Shown here: piece after piece, positions 36,126 to 44,331 of the stretch
Layout: every line of letters starts with the position of its first letter
Numbering within the stretch: position 1 is the first letter of the stretch
Assembly: GCA_964472785.1 (NCBI GenBank)
Contig: CAYYMH010000006.1
Span: 1-64,000 of the forward strand
Length of the DNA stretch: 64,000 bases
From: CAYYMH01 sp964472785
GTDB taxonomy: Bacteria; Zhuqueibacterota; Zhuqueibacteria; Thermofontimicrobiales; Thermofontimicrobiaceae
Reading direction: 5' to 3'
Program-made: the position numbers and the translations under genes
The notes under the pieces: generated by a model
Databases searched by the model: none
What the model saw: the letters and a program-made list of their open reading frames with translations, nothing else
Told to the model about the DNA's origin: nothing

Positions 36126-38645
36126 ATGCCGTCCAATTGGAGGAAGCATCAATTCGCATTTTTATGGGGGGTTGTGATTGTTCTGTTAATGAATACAATG
36201 ATATTGGCATCGCAAAGAGCCGGATTGATCCATTTTCCGGTGAAAAACGCAACTGAAGGAAGACCGATTTCCATCGAAGCCAGGGTGGAGGACCGTAGCA
36301 AACCAGTACAATATATGCGACTTTATTTCCGGACCAAGGGCCAACCCGATTTCCGATATGTTGAGATGGATGAACAAATGGAATCTTATATCGGCGATAT
36401 TCCTGCCAAAGCTGTTCAGCAACCGGGTGTGGAATATTTCGTTATGGCGCTGCTGGAAGATCAGACAATGGCAACCAACCCGTTATCCAATCCCTATTAC
36501 GCCCCGTATGAAGTTGCTGTTTTTCCGGATCAGCGAAAAACAGAAATAAGTACGGATTCAACTGTTTTGTTGCAGCAGGAAAAAGTCAAGCAGACACTGA
36601 GTGATAAATTTGATATTCAAACTGTCATTTTATCTCCGGAACCGAATACCACATTGTCCAAAGATGAGGTTATTATCGCTGTCTCGTTCCTGGGTGAAAC
36701 AGAAAAAGTAGCTACGCAATCCATAAAACTTTTCCTCGATGGAAAGGATTTCACCAAGTCTGCTGAAATTACTCAACATGTGCTAACCTTTGTGCCCGCG
36801 AATATTACGATGGGTGAACATGCGGTTCGGATAGAGCTCTCGGACATCGAAGGAAATCGACTTAAGGATATCAAATGGCAGTTTAATGTCGCTGGAATCC
36901 AACGTGAAAGAGAAAAATTCGTCGATCTGCCTGTATCCGGAGATGCGTTTGCTGAAGTTCGGAGTGAGCGGGTGAACGACAGAAATTTATCGACGAATAA
37001 AGTGGGTAGCAATATGCGGGGCAAATTCGGTGGCATAAATTTCAGCGGTCATGTGTTTTTTACTTCAAGGGAAAATCCTGATTTTCAGCCCAGAAACCGG
37101 ATGACACTGGAAGCGGGTACAACCTGGATCGGGGTTAAACTCGGTGATACCTATCCCAGATTCAACGAGCTGATGCTTTATGGAAGACGCGTTCGCGGTG
37201 TGCAGGCATATTTGAAACTCGGGTTTTTTAATCTGGAATTTGTGCAGGGAGAAACCAATCGAAAAATTAGCGGCATACCTTATGAGACGATACCCGGAGA
37301 TAGTCTCCATTATAAAATTCCCGGTACAGACTCAGTCGTGACATCATCAACGGGCATTTATAAATATGGAACTTACAAACAAAATTTGATGGCAATTCGA
37401 CCCAGTTTCGGCGGCGGGAAATATTTTCAATTGGGATTCAATTTGGTGAAGGTCAAAGACGATCCGAACTCGGTTCAATATAGTTCGCAACCAAAAGATA
37501 ATATCGTTGTGGGACCTGATTTGTTGATCGCGTTTGATAATCACCGGATTGAGTGGAAAACCAGTGTAGCTTTCAGTTTGCTGGCAAACGACATCTCTGG
37601 TGGCGCAATTAACAAAGATCAATTTGAGGATACGGTTGGGGAATTGCCGTTTGATCCTAAAGATTATGAAAATTATTTTGTACTGAACACGTCGTTAATT
37701 CCCATTGATCCGAGGGGACTTACATCGCTGGCTTACCAAAGCCAACTCAGGATCAATTATTTTAACAATAATATCACCGCAATTTACAAATCCATTGGCG
37801 GAGAATATTATTCATTGGGTAATCTTTACCTGCGCAAGGATATTCAGGGATTTTCCATTTACGATCGGATCCGTTTGTACCGGAATCAGATTTTTCTCAA
37901 TTTGGGATATGAAAAATTTACTGAGGGACTATCCTATACCGACGATGGAAATGATCTGACCGTGCCGACTGATTTATCAATTTTAAATATTGGAGTATCA
38001 TGGTATCCGATGGGGCGTTATTTACCAAAGATCAATTTGAATTGGAAAAATTATGATCGAAATAACGGATTATCGCCAACTCAAGTTGATACGAATTATA
38101 TTGTGGATTATAAAAACAAAGACATTTCCATCCAACTGGGTTATGATATTAGTGTTTTCGGATTAAATCATTATATCAGTATCAGTCACATGACCAATGA
38201 AAAAGCGGATGGTCTGTCCCGAATCGAGGCTAATTTGGACAACAATATTCAAATGTTTTCCCTGAGAACAAAATACCAAATTCCACTGACCACTGTAATC
38301 AATTATGCCAAAAATAAAAATGTCATCGGCGGAGGCACAGCTAATTTCAAATACAATCTGTTTGGCTTTTCTGCCATTTACAATCTGTTGAATAATCGGT
38401 TAAAACTCAAGGGCGGATATAATATGACAGCTGCCAGCGGTGTGTACGCAACATATGTGGACACAGTGGGTCAATCCGCAGTGGCTACTGATTACAAGAG
38501 ATCGGTGTTCGATTTTGGCGGCAGTTTTGAAGTATTGAAACAACATCAATTATTGTGGGATTTTGCTTTTATCAGATTTGACGATCAATATGCGGGAGCA
38601 TACAACAACAGACTATTTCGAATTCGTTATCAGATGAGATATTGA
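36126..38645 (+). CDS. Outer-membrane beta-barrel protein with N-terminal Ig-like domains
   Basis: 839 residues. A long N-terminal hydrophobic segment (about 10-28, ending ILASQ) is the signal peptide. Residues about 35-130 form a beta domain (ISIEARVEDRSKPVQYMRLY, GVEYFVMALLED) like the Ig-like exposure domains of envelope proteins, followed by a second such unit (about 165-255, ending VRIELSDIEGNRLKDIKWQF). From about 270 to the end alternating amphipathic strands with many aromatic residues form a barrel, and the chain ends in RIRYQMRY with terminal Tyr, an outer-membrane sorting signal. Family unknown to me. Fifteen bases separate it from the FecR gene and nine from the cyclase gene. Confidence 0.78.
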   Translation: MPSNWRKHQFAFLWGVVIVLLMNTMILASQRAGLIHFPVKNATEGRPISIEARVEDRSKPVQYMRLYFRTKGQPDFRYVEMDEQMESYIGDIPAKAVQQPGVEYFVMALLEDQTMATNPLSNPYYAPYEVAVFPDQRKTEISTDSTVLLQQEKVKQTLSDKFDIQTVILSPEPNTTLSKDEVIIAVSFLGETEKVATQSIKLFLDGKDFTKSAEITQHVLTFVPANITMGEHAVRIELSDIEGNRLKDIKWQFNVAGIQREREKFVDLPVSGDAFAEVRSERVNDRNLSTNKVGSNMRGKFGGINFSGHVFFTSRENPDFQPRNRMTLEAGTTWIGVKLGDTYPRFNELMLYGRRVRGVQAYLKLGFFNLEFVQGETNRKISGIPYETIPGDSLHYKIPGTDSVVTSSTGIYKYGTYKQNLMAIRPSFGGGKYFQLGFNLVKVKDDPNSVQYSSQPKDNIVVGPDLLIAFDNHRIEWKTSVAFSLLANDISGGAINKDQFEDTVGELPFDPKDYENYFVLNTSLIPIDPRGLTSLAYQSQLRINYFNNNITAIYKSIGGEYYSLGNLYLRKDIQGFSIYDRIRLYRNQIFLNLGYEKFTEGLSYTDDGNDLTVPTDLSILNIGVSWYPMGRYLPKINLNWKNYDRNNGLSPTQVDTNYIVDYKNKDISIQLGYDISVFGLNHYISISHMTNEKADGLSRIEANLDNNIQMFSLRTKYQIPLTTVINYAKNKNVIGGGTANFKYNLFGFSAIYNLLNNRLKLKGGYNMTAASGVYATYVDTVGQSAVATDYKRSVFDFGGSFEVLKQHQLLWDFAFIRFDDQYAGAYNNRLFRIRYQMRY

Positions 38646-38654
38646 TTTTGTGAT

Positions 38655-40826
38655 ATGCCGAACTTGAAAAAAAATAGACCAATTTATGATTTTAAAAATG
38701 TAATAGCGAGCATACGAAAAATAATATTTAAAAACCAGCTTTACACCAGCGCCATGCTGGTTGTAATTGCCATTTTAATCGTTTCGATATTGCAGGCGTT
38801 TAATTTATTCGAAAATCTCGAGTTGAAGTTCTATGATTTTCGTTTCAATTTGAGAGGAACGATTCCGGTCGATGGCAGTGACATTGTTTTAGTCACCATC
38901 GATGATCAGAGTTTTGTCAGCCTGAAAAAGAAATGGCCTTTTCCCCGATCTTACTTTGCCCGGGCGATTGAAAATTTAACGCAAGCCGGCGTCGCATTAA
39001 TTATCATGGACATCGAGTTTACCGAACCCTCCTCAATTAATGAATTCGATGATTTAGCGCTTGAACGGGCGATCCAGAAAAATCCGAATGTGATCTTAGC
39101 CGGAAAGCTGGTTTCCGAATACGGTTCTCATCTGACGCTAAACCGGTATCCGATGAAACCGTTAAGAAGGTTTCTCGAAGCCGGAACAAATTGGGCTTAC
39201 GCCAATGTCTATCTGGATGACGACGGTTTTATCCGGCGCTATAATTTATTTCAAAATCTACACGGGACAAACTATTTTCCCCTTACAATAGAGGCGCTCC
39301 GAATTCTTCAGCACCTTCCGCCTAAACAAATAAGTACGCAAGGCGCGGATCAGTTTCAGGTAGGCCGTTTTGTAATTCCCAAATACGATTATGATACGAT
39401 GCTGATTAATTTCGCCGGACCAGCCGGTCATTTTTCCACCTATTCCTTTTCCAATATATTAGATGACAGCAATTTCAATCTTCCGGATATGAATGAAGAT
39501 ACCGATGTATTTGATTTTTACAAAGAGTCCGAACTTTTCAAAGATAAAATTGTATTTGTTGGCGCATCAGCGGATGAATTGCAGGACAATAAACTCACGC
39601 CGTTTTTCGATTACGATGGTGTGAAACGGCTCATGCCCGGTGTTGAAATGCACGCCAATGCATTTTTCACCATTTTAGCTAATGCTTATATTCATCCGTT
39701 GAATCCCGGATATGTTTTTCTAATTATTCTCCTGATGGGGTTGGGGATTATTTTAATTTCCGGCAGATTAAAACCTGTTTTGGGATTAGTGGTCGTGTTG
39801 GGCGCATCAATGTTCTATCTGTTGATTTGTGTCTGGTCGTTTGTCCATGTTGGCACCTGGGTGCCATTTGTCTTTCCGATCGCGTTTTTGTGTGTGAGTT
39901 ATGTTTTCAATATTGTTCATCACATTCTGGTCGAACAGCACGAAAAGGGGCGGTATCGAAAAACATTTCAACACTACGTCGCACGCAGCGTGGTGGACTC
40001 AATGCTCAATTCCGGTGAACTGCCGAAGTTCGGCGGTGAACGAAAGACATTAACTGTATTGTTCTCTGACATTCGTTCTTTTACCACCTACAGCGAGAAA
40101 TACGAACCAGAGGTTGTTGTCCAGAGATTAACCGAATATTTAAGCTCCATGGTGGACGTTATTTTTAAGCAGGGAGGAACGCTGGATAAGTTTGTCGGCG
40201 ATGAGATTATGGCGCTCTACGGCGCGCCTTATTATTATGAAAATCATGCTGAACGCGCCTGCGTGACTGCTCTGCAAATGATTGAGCGATTGAGAAGCCT
40301 TCAAAAAAAATGGTCGCAAAGAGAGCTTGAATATTTTCAAATCGGCATCGGAATCAACACCGGAAAAGTGATTGTGGGAAATCTCGGTTCGATTCAATTA
40401 TTTGATTACACCGTGATTGGTGATGAAGTGAATTTAGGCGCGAGATTGGAAGGCGCGAATAAACACTACAAAACAACCATCATCATCAGTGAATCAACCT
40501 ACAAACAGGTTAAAAATAAAGCCATCGTTCGTGAACTGGATAACGTCCGCGTTAAGGGTAAAAAACACCCGGTGAGAATATACGAACTGAGGGGAATGGA
40601 GCTTTTACCATCAATTGAGAGAGAACTGATTATTGATACGTATTCTGCAGGGTTGAAATTTTTCAAAGAACGAAAATGGGCACACGCGCTGCGGGAATTC
40701 CGTCGCGTGCTCCGCTACTTCCCTTCCGACGGTCCGTCCACAATCTACACGCAACGCTGCCTCGAATTCATCGAAAATCCACCGCCGCCAAGTTGGGATG
40801 GGGTGTTTGAGTTTGCGGTGAAGTGA
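38655..40826 (+). CDS. CHASE2-domain class III adenylate cyclase
   Basis: 723 residues. An N-terminal membrane helix (about 33-50) leads to a periplasmic CHASE2 sensor (about 55-345: YDFRFNLRGTIPVDGSDIVL, then AGVALIIMDIEF). Three more membrane helices (about 350-430) are followed by a cytoplasmic class III cyclase. The metal-binding Asp residues are D472 (LFSDIRSFT) and D516 (KFVGDEIMA), and N593 and R597 (VNLGARLEG) form the transition-state pair. DYTVIGD has the Thr/Asp usually linked to ATP over GTP. The domain looks fully active, so cAMP is the likely product. The last 60 residues form a TPR-like helical pair. Cotranscribed with the three genes before it. Confidence 0.92.
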   Translation: MPNLKKNRPIYDFKNVIASIRKIIFKNQLYTSAMLVVIAILIVSILQAFNLFENLELKFYDFRFNLRGTIPVDGSDIVLVTIDDQSFVSLKKKWPFPRSYFARAIENLTQAGVALIIMDIEFTEPSSINEFDDLALERAIQKNPNVILAGKLVSEYGSHLTLNRYPMKPLRRFLEAGTNWAYANVYLDDDGFIRRYNLFQNLHGTNYFPLTIEALRILQHLPPKQISTQGADQFQVGRFVIPKYDYDTMLINFAGPAGHFSTYSFSNILDDSNFNLPDMNEDTDVFDFYKESELFKDKIVFVGASADELQDNKLTPFFDYDGVKRLMPGVEMHANAFFTILANAYIHPLNPGYVFLIILLMGLGIILISGRLKPVLGLVVVLGASMFYLLICVWSFVHVGTWVPFVFPIAFLCVSYVFNIVHHILVEQHEKGRYRKTFQHYVARSVVDSMLNSGELPKFGGERKTLTVLFSDIRSFTTYSEKYEPEVVVQRLTEYLSSMVDVIFKQGGTLDKFVGDEIMALYGAPYYYENHAERACVTALQMIERLRSLQKKWSQRELEYFQIGIGINTGKVIVGNLGSIQLFDYTVIGDEVNLGARLEGANKHYKTTIIISESTYKQVKNKAIVRELDNVRVKGKKHPVRIYELRGMELLPSIERELIIDTYSAGLKFFKERKWAHALREFRRVLRYFPSDGPSTIYTQRCLEFIENPPPPSWDGVFEFAVK

Positions 40827-40879
40827 TTGGAGGTTCCAACTAATTTTTGATGATACGATTGGTTTGATAAAAATTATCC

Positions 40880-42316
40880 TCAACTCAAAGCAAACAACTC
40901 AATCTGCGGTTGCGCTTTCGCCTGAATCCTTGATTTTTTTCGGTTCAATTTTTTTATATCCTCTTTGATCAAAAACAATTCACGGTGGTATTGGCCATGA
41001 TTTTGAATGGCGATTTTTTGTGCTTTGGCTAAGGCTGAAGTTAAATACGTTTGCGCTTCCGAAATTTTGTTTTTCTTAAAATAATATTGACCAATGCCCC
41101 AGTATCCCCAGAAGTTTTCCGGCTCTATTTCAATGGCACAGCGAAACAGATTCTCAGATAATTTGGTTTTTTTCAGGCGGATTAAAATATGTCCGTAATC
41201 AAAATAATTTTTCGCATGCAACGGATTCTTCAGAATCGTAAAAAAGAAGAAACGGTCGCGGCGATTTTCCCAATATTTTTTCATACTTATTTTAGCGGCG
41301 ATTAGCATGATCACGAAAATATTATTCGCCAGTTCATTTTCTGATTTTAGACTTTTCAGCGCTCTTTTTAACTGTGCTTCGATTTTCTTATCCCTTGCCT
41401 TGTTAATGGTTTTTTCGATTCGTTTAATTAGTGTGGGAAGAATTGCAGGCAAATCTTTTTTCACACTTTTCCGGATTGCCTCTGCCAAGTTTTTCGCCAG
41501 TTTTTCTTTATCACCATCAGGAATCATCTCGCTCATAAATTCAGGGTTTTGCATATCAGATTTGAATAATTGGTAGAGATAGAATGGTAAATGCACCAAT
41601 TCGTCGAAGAAAAGCTCAATCATCACGTCACCTCTGAGAATCGCTGAAATGATACCTTCGAACGGCAATATTTCCTTATGCTCAATCAACTGTTTCCAAA
41701 AAACAGGCCATTGACAAATCTGTTTTGACTTTTGCAGAATAAGCGGATCCCGGGAAAGAATTTGAGGATTTTTGACTTTCAGATCGTCAATGCCTTCGCG
41801 AAGTACGGTCAGAGAATCAATAAATTGGAGACCATCTTTAAGTGATAAATTGAAAATGGTTTCCCATAGAGGATTTTCTTCGATGGGCAAACCCAGGTCT
41901 GTATGGGATTGCAAAAAAACCAGCGCAGTCATCAACGCATCCTGATCCGCTCCCCTTTTTGAATTTAATAATTCATTCAGTAATTTTTCTTCTGTGTCGT
42001 TAATGAACTGTTTGTTAATGTAATTAAGAAGAAGTGTGGCGCGGAGTTCCCGTCGAAAGTCTTCCGGATTTTTTAACTTTTCAAATTTTTTCGGATTATC
42101 TTCAACCACAGTGCGAATGTCTTTCAATAAATCCAATTCATCAAATCTGATTTTACTCAAGTTTGATTTGGTTGTGAATACTTCTGAAATATGCTTCGAG
42201 TTGTAGATGAGCCGGTCAAGACTCGATTTGGGAATTTTTTTAGTTGCCTTTTTTTTAGTGACCGGTTCTTCGATAATTTCGAACCGGGGAGCAGGATCGG
42301 CGCTAATTCTGTTCAT
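40880..42316 (-). CDS. Large helical protein with C-terminal TPR, function unknown
   Basis: 478 residues, mostly alpha-helical and Lys/Glu-rich, without signal peptide or membrane segment. I do not recognise the N-terminal 350 residues. Near the C-terminus (about 365-440) tandem TPR units are visible, e.g. YGHILIRLKKTKLSENLFRC and IGQYYFKKNKISEAQTYLTS. The N-terminal region KKKATKKIPKSS is a short basic, probably disordered segment. No ribosome binding site is visible before the ATG. It converges on the cyclase gene with a gap of only 53 bases, and no partner is obvious. A scaffold or binding role is all that can be suggested. Confidence 0.7.
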   Translation of the reverse strand: MNRISADPAPRFEIIEEPVTKKKATKKIPKSSLDRLIYNSKHISEVFTTKSNLSKIRFDELDLLKDIRTVVEDNPKKFEKLKNPEDFRRELRATLLLNYINKQFINDTEEKLLNELLNSKRGADQDALMTALVFLQSHTDLGLPIEENPLWETIFNLSLKDGLQFIDSLTVLREGIDDLKVKNPQILSRDPLILQKSKQICQWPVFWKQLIEHKEILPFEGIISAILRGDVMIELFFDELVHLPFYLYQLFKSDMQNPEFMSEMIPDGDKEKLAKNLAEAIRKSVKKDLPAILPTLIKRIEKTINKARDKKIEAQLKRALKSLKSENELANNIFVIMLIAAKISMKKYWENRRDRFFFFTILKNPLHAKNYFDYGHILIRLKKTKLSENLFRCAIEIEPENFWGYWGIGQYYFKKNKISEAQTYLTSALAKAQKIAIQNHGQYHRELFLIKEDIKKLNRKKSRIQAKAQPQIELFALS

Positions 42317-42370
42317 AGTTTTTTGTTCTACATGATTTTTGTTTTGATTTTGCTGCTGTCAATACTGAAT

Positions 42371-42402
42371 CAGTCACTGATTGACACGGATTTTTACAGA
42401 TT
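42371..42402. repeat. Degenerate CACGGATTTTTACAGATT repeat
   Basis: CAGTCACTGATTGACACGGA and the next bases resemble the motif at 11089-11118 (CCACGGATTGAAACTGATTT). This pattern is a second family of short intergenic repeat in the window. It lies between the TPR gene and the methyltransferase gene. Confidence 0.45.
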
Positions 42403-42434
42403 TTAAAAATTTTTACTCACGTGTGCGGTATTGC

Positions 42435-43040
42435 TCATTGTAAATCCGTGGCACTCGATTTTTTGAATAAAAGTTGTTGTTGCATCAAGGATTCTCGACT
42501 TTCACATATTTGGAACCGGCAAAATTTTGCAACACTTTTGATTTGATCGATATTTTTCGTGTAAATAGCATGTCCCAAAATGACCCGCAGCCAATTCCAG
42601 ATATTCTTTGGTGAAAATGTAATTATCAACCAACCTTCATCTTTCAAAATTCTGCCTGATTCTTCAAATATCGGAATGATATTGTTAAAATATTCAGCTA
42701 ATCCCACGGCTGTGATGACTTCAACAGAATTTGTTTTAACCGGCAGGCAACTCACATCGGCCTGGATCAAATGGACAGCCGGAAACGATTTTTTGTTTGC
42801 TTTTAACATTGAGTAGGTAAAATCAATGCCAGAGATATTTTCCTGGTTTGATTTGTCCAGCATTTGCAATACATTACCGGTACCAGTCCCCATATCCAAA
42901 ACAAGTTTGTTTTTTATAGGGATTTTGTTAAGCAAACTTTTGAGATTAGCGTTTTCTTTTTCGAGAATTTTATTGAAAGGATATAAGTCCCGAAAAATTT
43001 CGAATTGTTTTGTTTTCGATGCCCAAAAAATTTTATTCAT
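42435..43040 (-). CDS. Class I SAM-dependent methyltransferase
   Basis: 201 residues. The SAM motif I is VLDMGTGTGN (about 48-57); GIDFTYSML (motif II), LIQADVSCLPV (the acidic site for the adenine ring) and ITAVGLAEYF follow in order, as in the UbiE/Methyltransf_11 group. Substrate unknown. The start ATG overlaps the stop of the DUF1343 gene upstream by eight bases, so the two are translationally coupled. The C-terminus is somewhat divergent, ending LMQQQLLFKKSSATDLQ. Confidence 0.85.
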   Translation of the reverse strand: MNKIFWASKTKQFEIFRDLYPFNKILEKENANLKSLLNKIPIKNKLVLDMGTGTGNVLQMLDKSNQENISGIDFTYSMLKANKKSFPAVHLIQADVSCLPVKTNSVEVITAVGLAEYFNNIIPIFEESGRILKDEGWLIITFSPKNIWNWLRVILGHAIYTKNIDQIKSVAKFCRFQICESRESLMQQQLLFKKSSATDLQ

Positions 43041-44298
43041 ATAATAAATATTTTTCTCTGATTGCTAAAAATGAATTCAGATTCTGTTCCCAGTTTTGAA
43101 TTATTTTATCCGGCGGCACACCAGCCATAATTGCTTCCGGTGTTTCCTGGTTACCGAACATGATGAGCGGACTGCGCGCAGATTTCCATTTAAATTGATC
43201 CGGGTGCAGTTGGTGGATATGATGTATTAAATGAACACCAAATTTGACCGATAAAAAAGTGTGCGGATCGGAGACAGTCAAAACTAATCCGTTGCAGTTT
43301 TCACCTTCAAAAGCCGGATTCATGGCAGCGCCGGGCATGTCAACCGGAATGTAGGAGGTGGTGTCTATGTCAATGCCGACAATATTTTCATTCTCCAGTC
43401 TTTCTTTCAGCGCGACATAATCCAGCCACGGAGCGCCGATATTTTCAAACGGTATTTTCGTGCCTCGTCCTTCGGAAACGTTGCAGGTTTCCAGTAACCC
43501 CATCCCCGGATAAAGCAATGCCGTGTGCGGACTGGGCATGTTGGGAGATGGTTTGATCCAATTCAATCTCAGTTCACCGTACCAGCTTTGACGATCCCAA
43601 TTTTGCATCTCAATCACAGTCAAATCCACTTTGACGCCATTTTTAAGCCAGCCTTCATTATTGAACATCATTGCTAACTCGCCGACTGTCATTCCATGTC
43701 GCAAAGCGATCGGGTGAATCCCGACAAACGACTCGTATTTCCTTTCCAAAACCGGTCCTTCGACAATGGAACCGGTGATCGGATTCGGTCGGTCAAGCAC
43801 GATGAAAAGAATATTGTTCTCTGCCGCTGCTTCCATCGCCAGAGACATCGTGCTGATGTAAGTGTAAAAACGGGTTCCGACATCCTGAATATCGAAAATG
43901 ATTACATCGATATTTTCCAGCATCTCAGGGGTTGGTTTCTTTATTTTTCCGTAAATACTGATGATGGGAACACCGGTCTTGCTATCGACTTTGCTTTTGA
44001 TTTCATAACCGCCTTCGATATCTCCTCGAATGCCATGTTCAGGACCAAACAGGGCAGCCAATTCTACTCCCGAAGATTGATGCAGTAAATCAATGATATG
44101 ATTTCCCTGGGCATCAACTCCGGTTTGGTTGGTGATGACGCCAACTCGTTTGCTTTTGATCAGATCAAGTTGTTCACTCATCAGAACGTCAATGCCTAAC
44201 TTAATTTTGGGATTGGGAGATTTCGAGCGACAATTTATTAAAATGACAACAGCGCACGTTAAAACTATAAATAGCGGGATCATTTTCAATGGTTTCAA
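43033..44298 (-). CDS. DUF1343 lipoprotein, NamZ-like exo-beta-N-acetylmuramidase
   Basis: 421 residues. A lipoprotein signal (lipobox ILINC, Cys near residue 23) precedes the DUF1343 domain. Characteristic segments are KRVGVITNQTGVD, AALFGPEHGIRGD, IIFDIQDVGTRFYTYISTM and LNWIKPSPNMPSPHTALLYP. DUF1343 was shown to be the exo-muramidase NamZ, which removes terminal MurNAc from cell-wall fragments; that is my basis for the function. Here it is membrane-anchored, so it may recycle turnover products at the cell surface. TTG 44298 with AGAGGTGAT upstream is the likely start. It overlaps the methyltransferase gene. Confidence 0.85.
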   Translation of the reverse strand: MKPLKMIPLFIVLTCAVVILINCRSKSPNPKIKLGIDVLMSEQLDLIKSKRVGVITNQTGVDAQGNHIIDLLHQSSGVELAALFGPEHGIRGDIEGGYEIKSKVDSKTGVPIISIYGKIKKPTPEMLENIDVIIFDIQDVGTRFYTYISTMSLAMEAAAENNILFIVLDRPNPITGSIVEGPVLERKYESFVGIHPIALRHGMTVGELAMMFNNEGWLKNGVKVDLTVIEMQNWDRQSWYGELRLNWIKPSPNMPSPHTALLYPGMGLLETCNVSEGRGTKIPFENIGAPWLDYVALKERLENENIVGIDIDTTSYIPVDMPGAAMNPAFEGENCNGLVLTVSDPHTFLSVKFGVHLIHHIHQLHPDQFKWKSARSPLIMFGNQETPEAIMAGVPPDKIIQNWEQNLNSFLAIREKYLLYE

Positions 44299-44331
44299 AA
44301 TATCACCTCTTATTTCTGGTTAGTAAATTTT

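Noticed and set aside
40827..40839. TTGGA-GGT-TCCAA hairpin after the cyclase gene as terminator
   Set aside because: The stem is only five pairs and the T-run starts several bases away.
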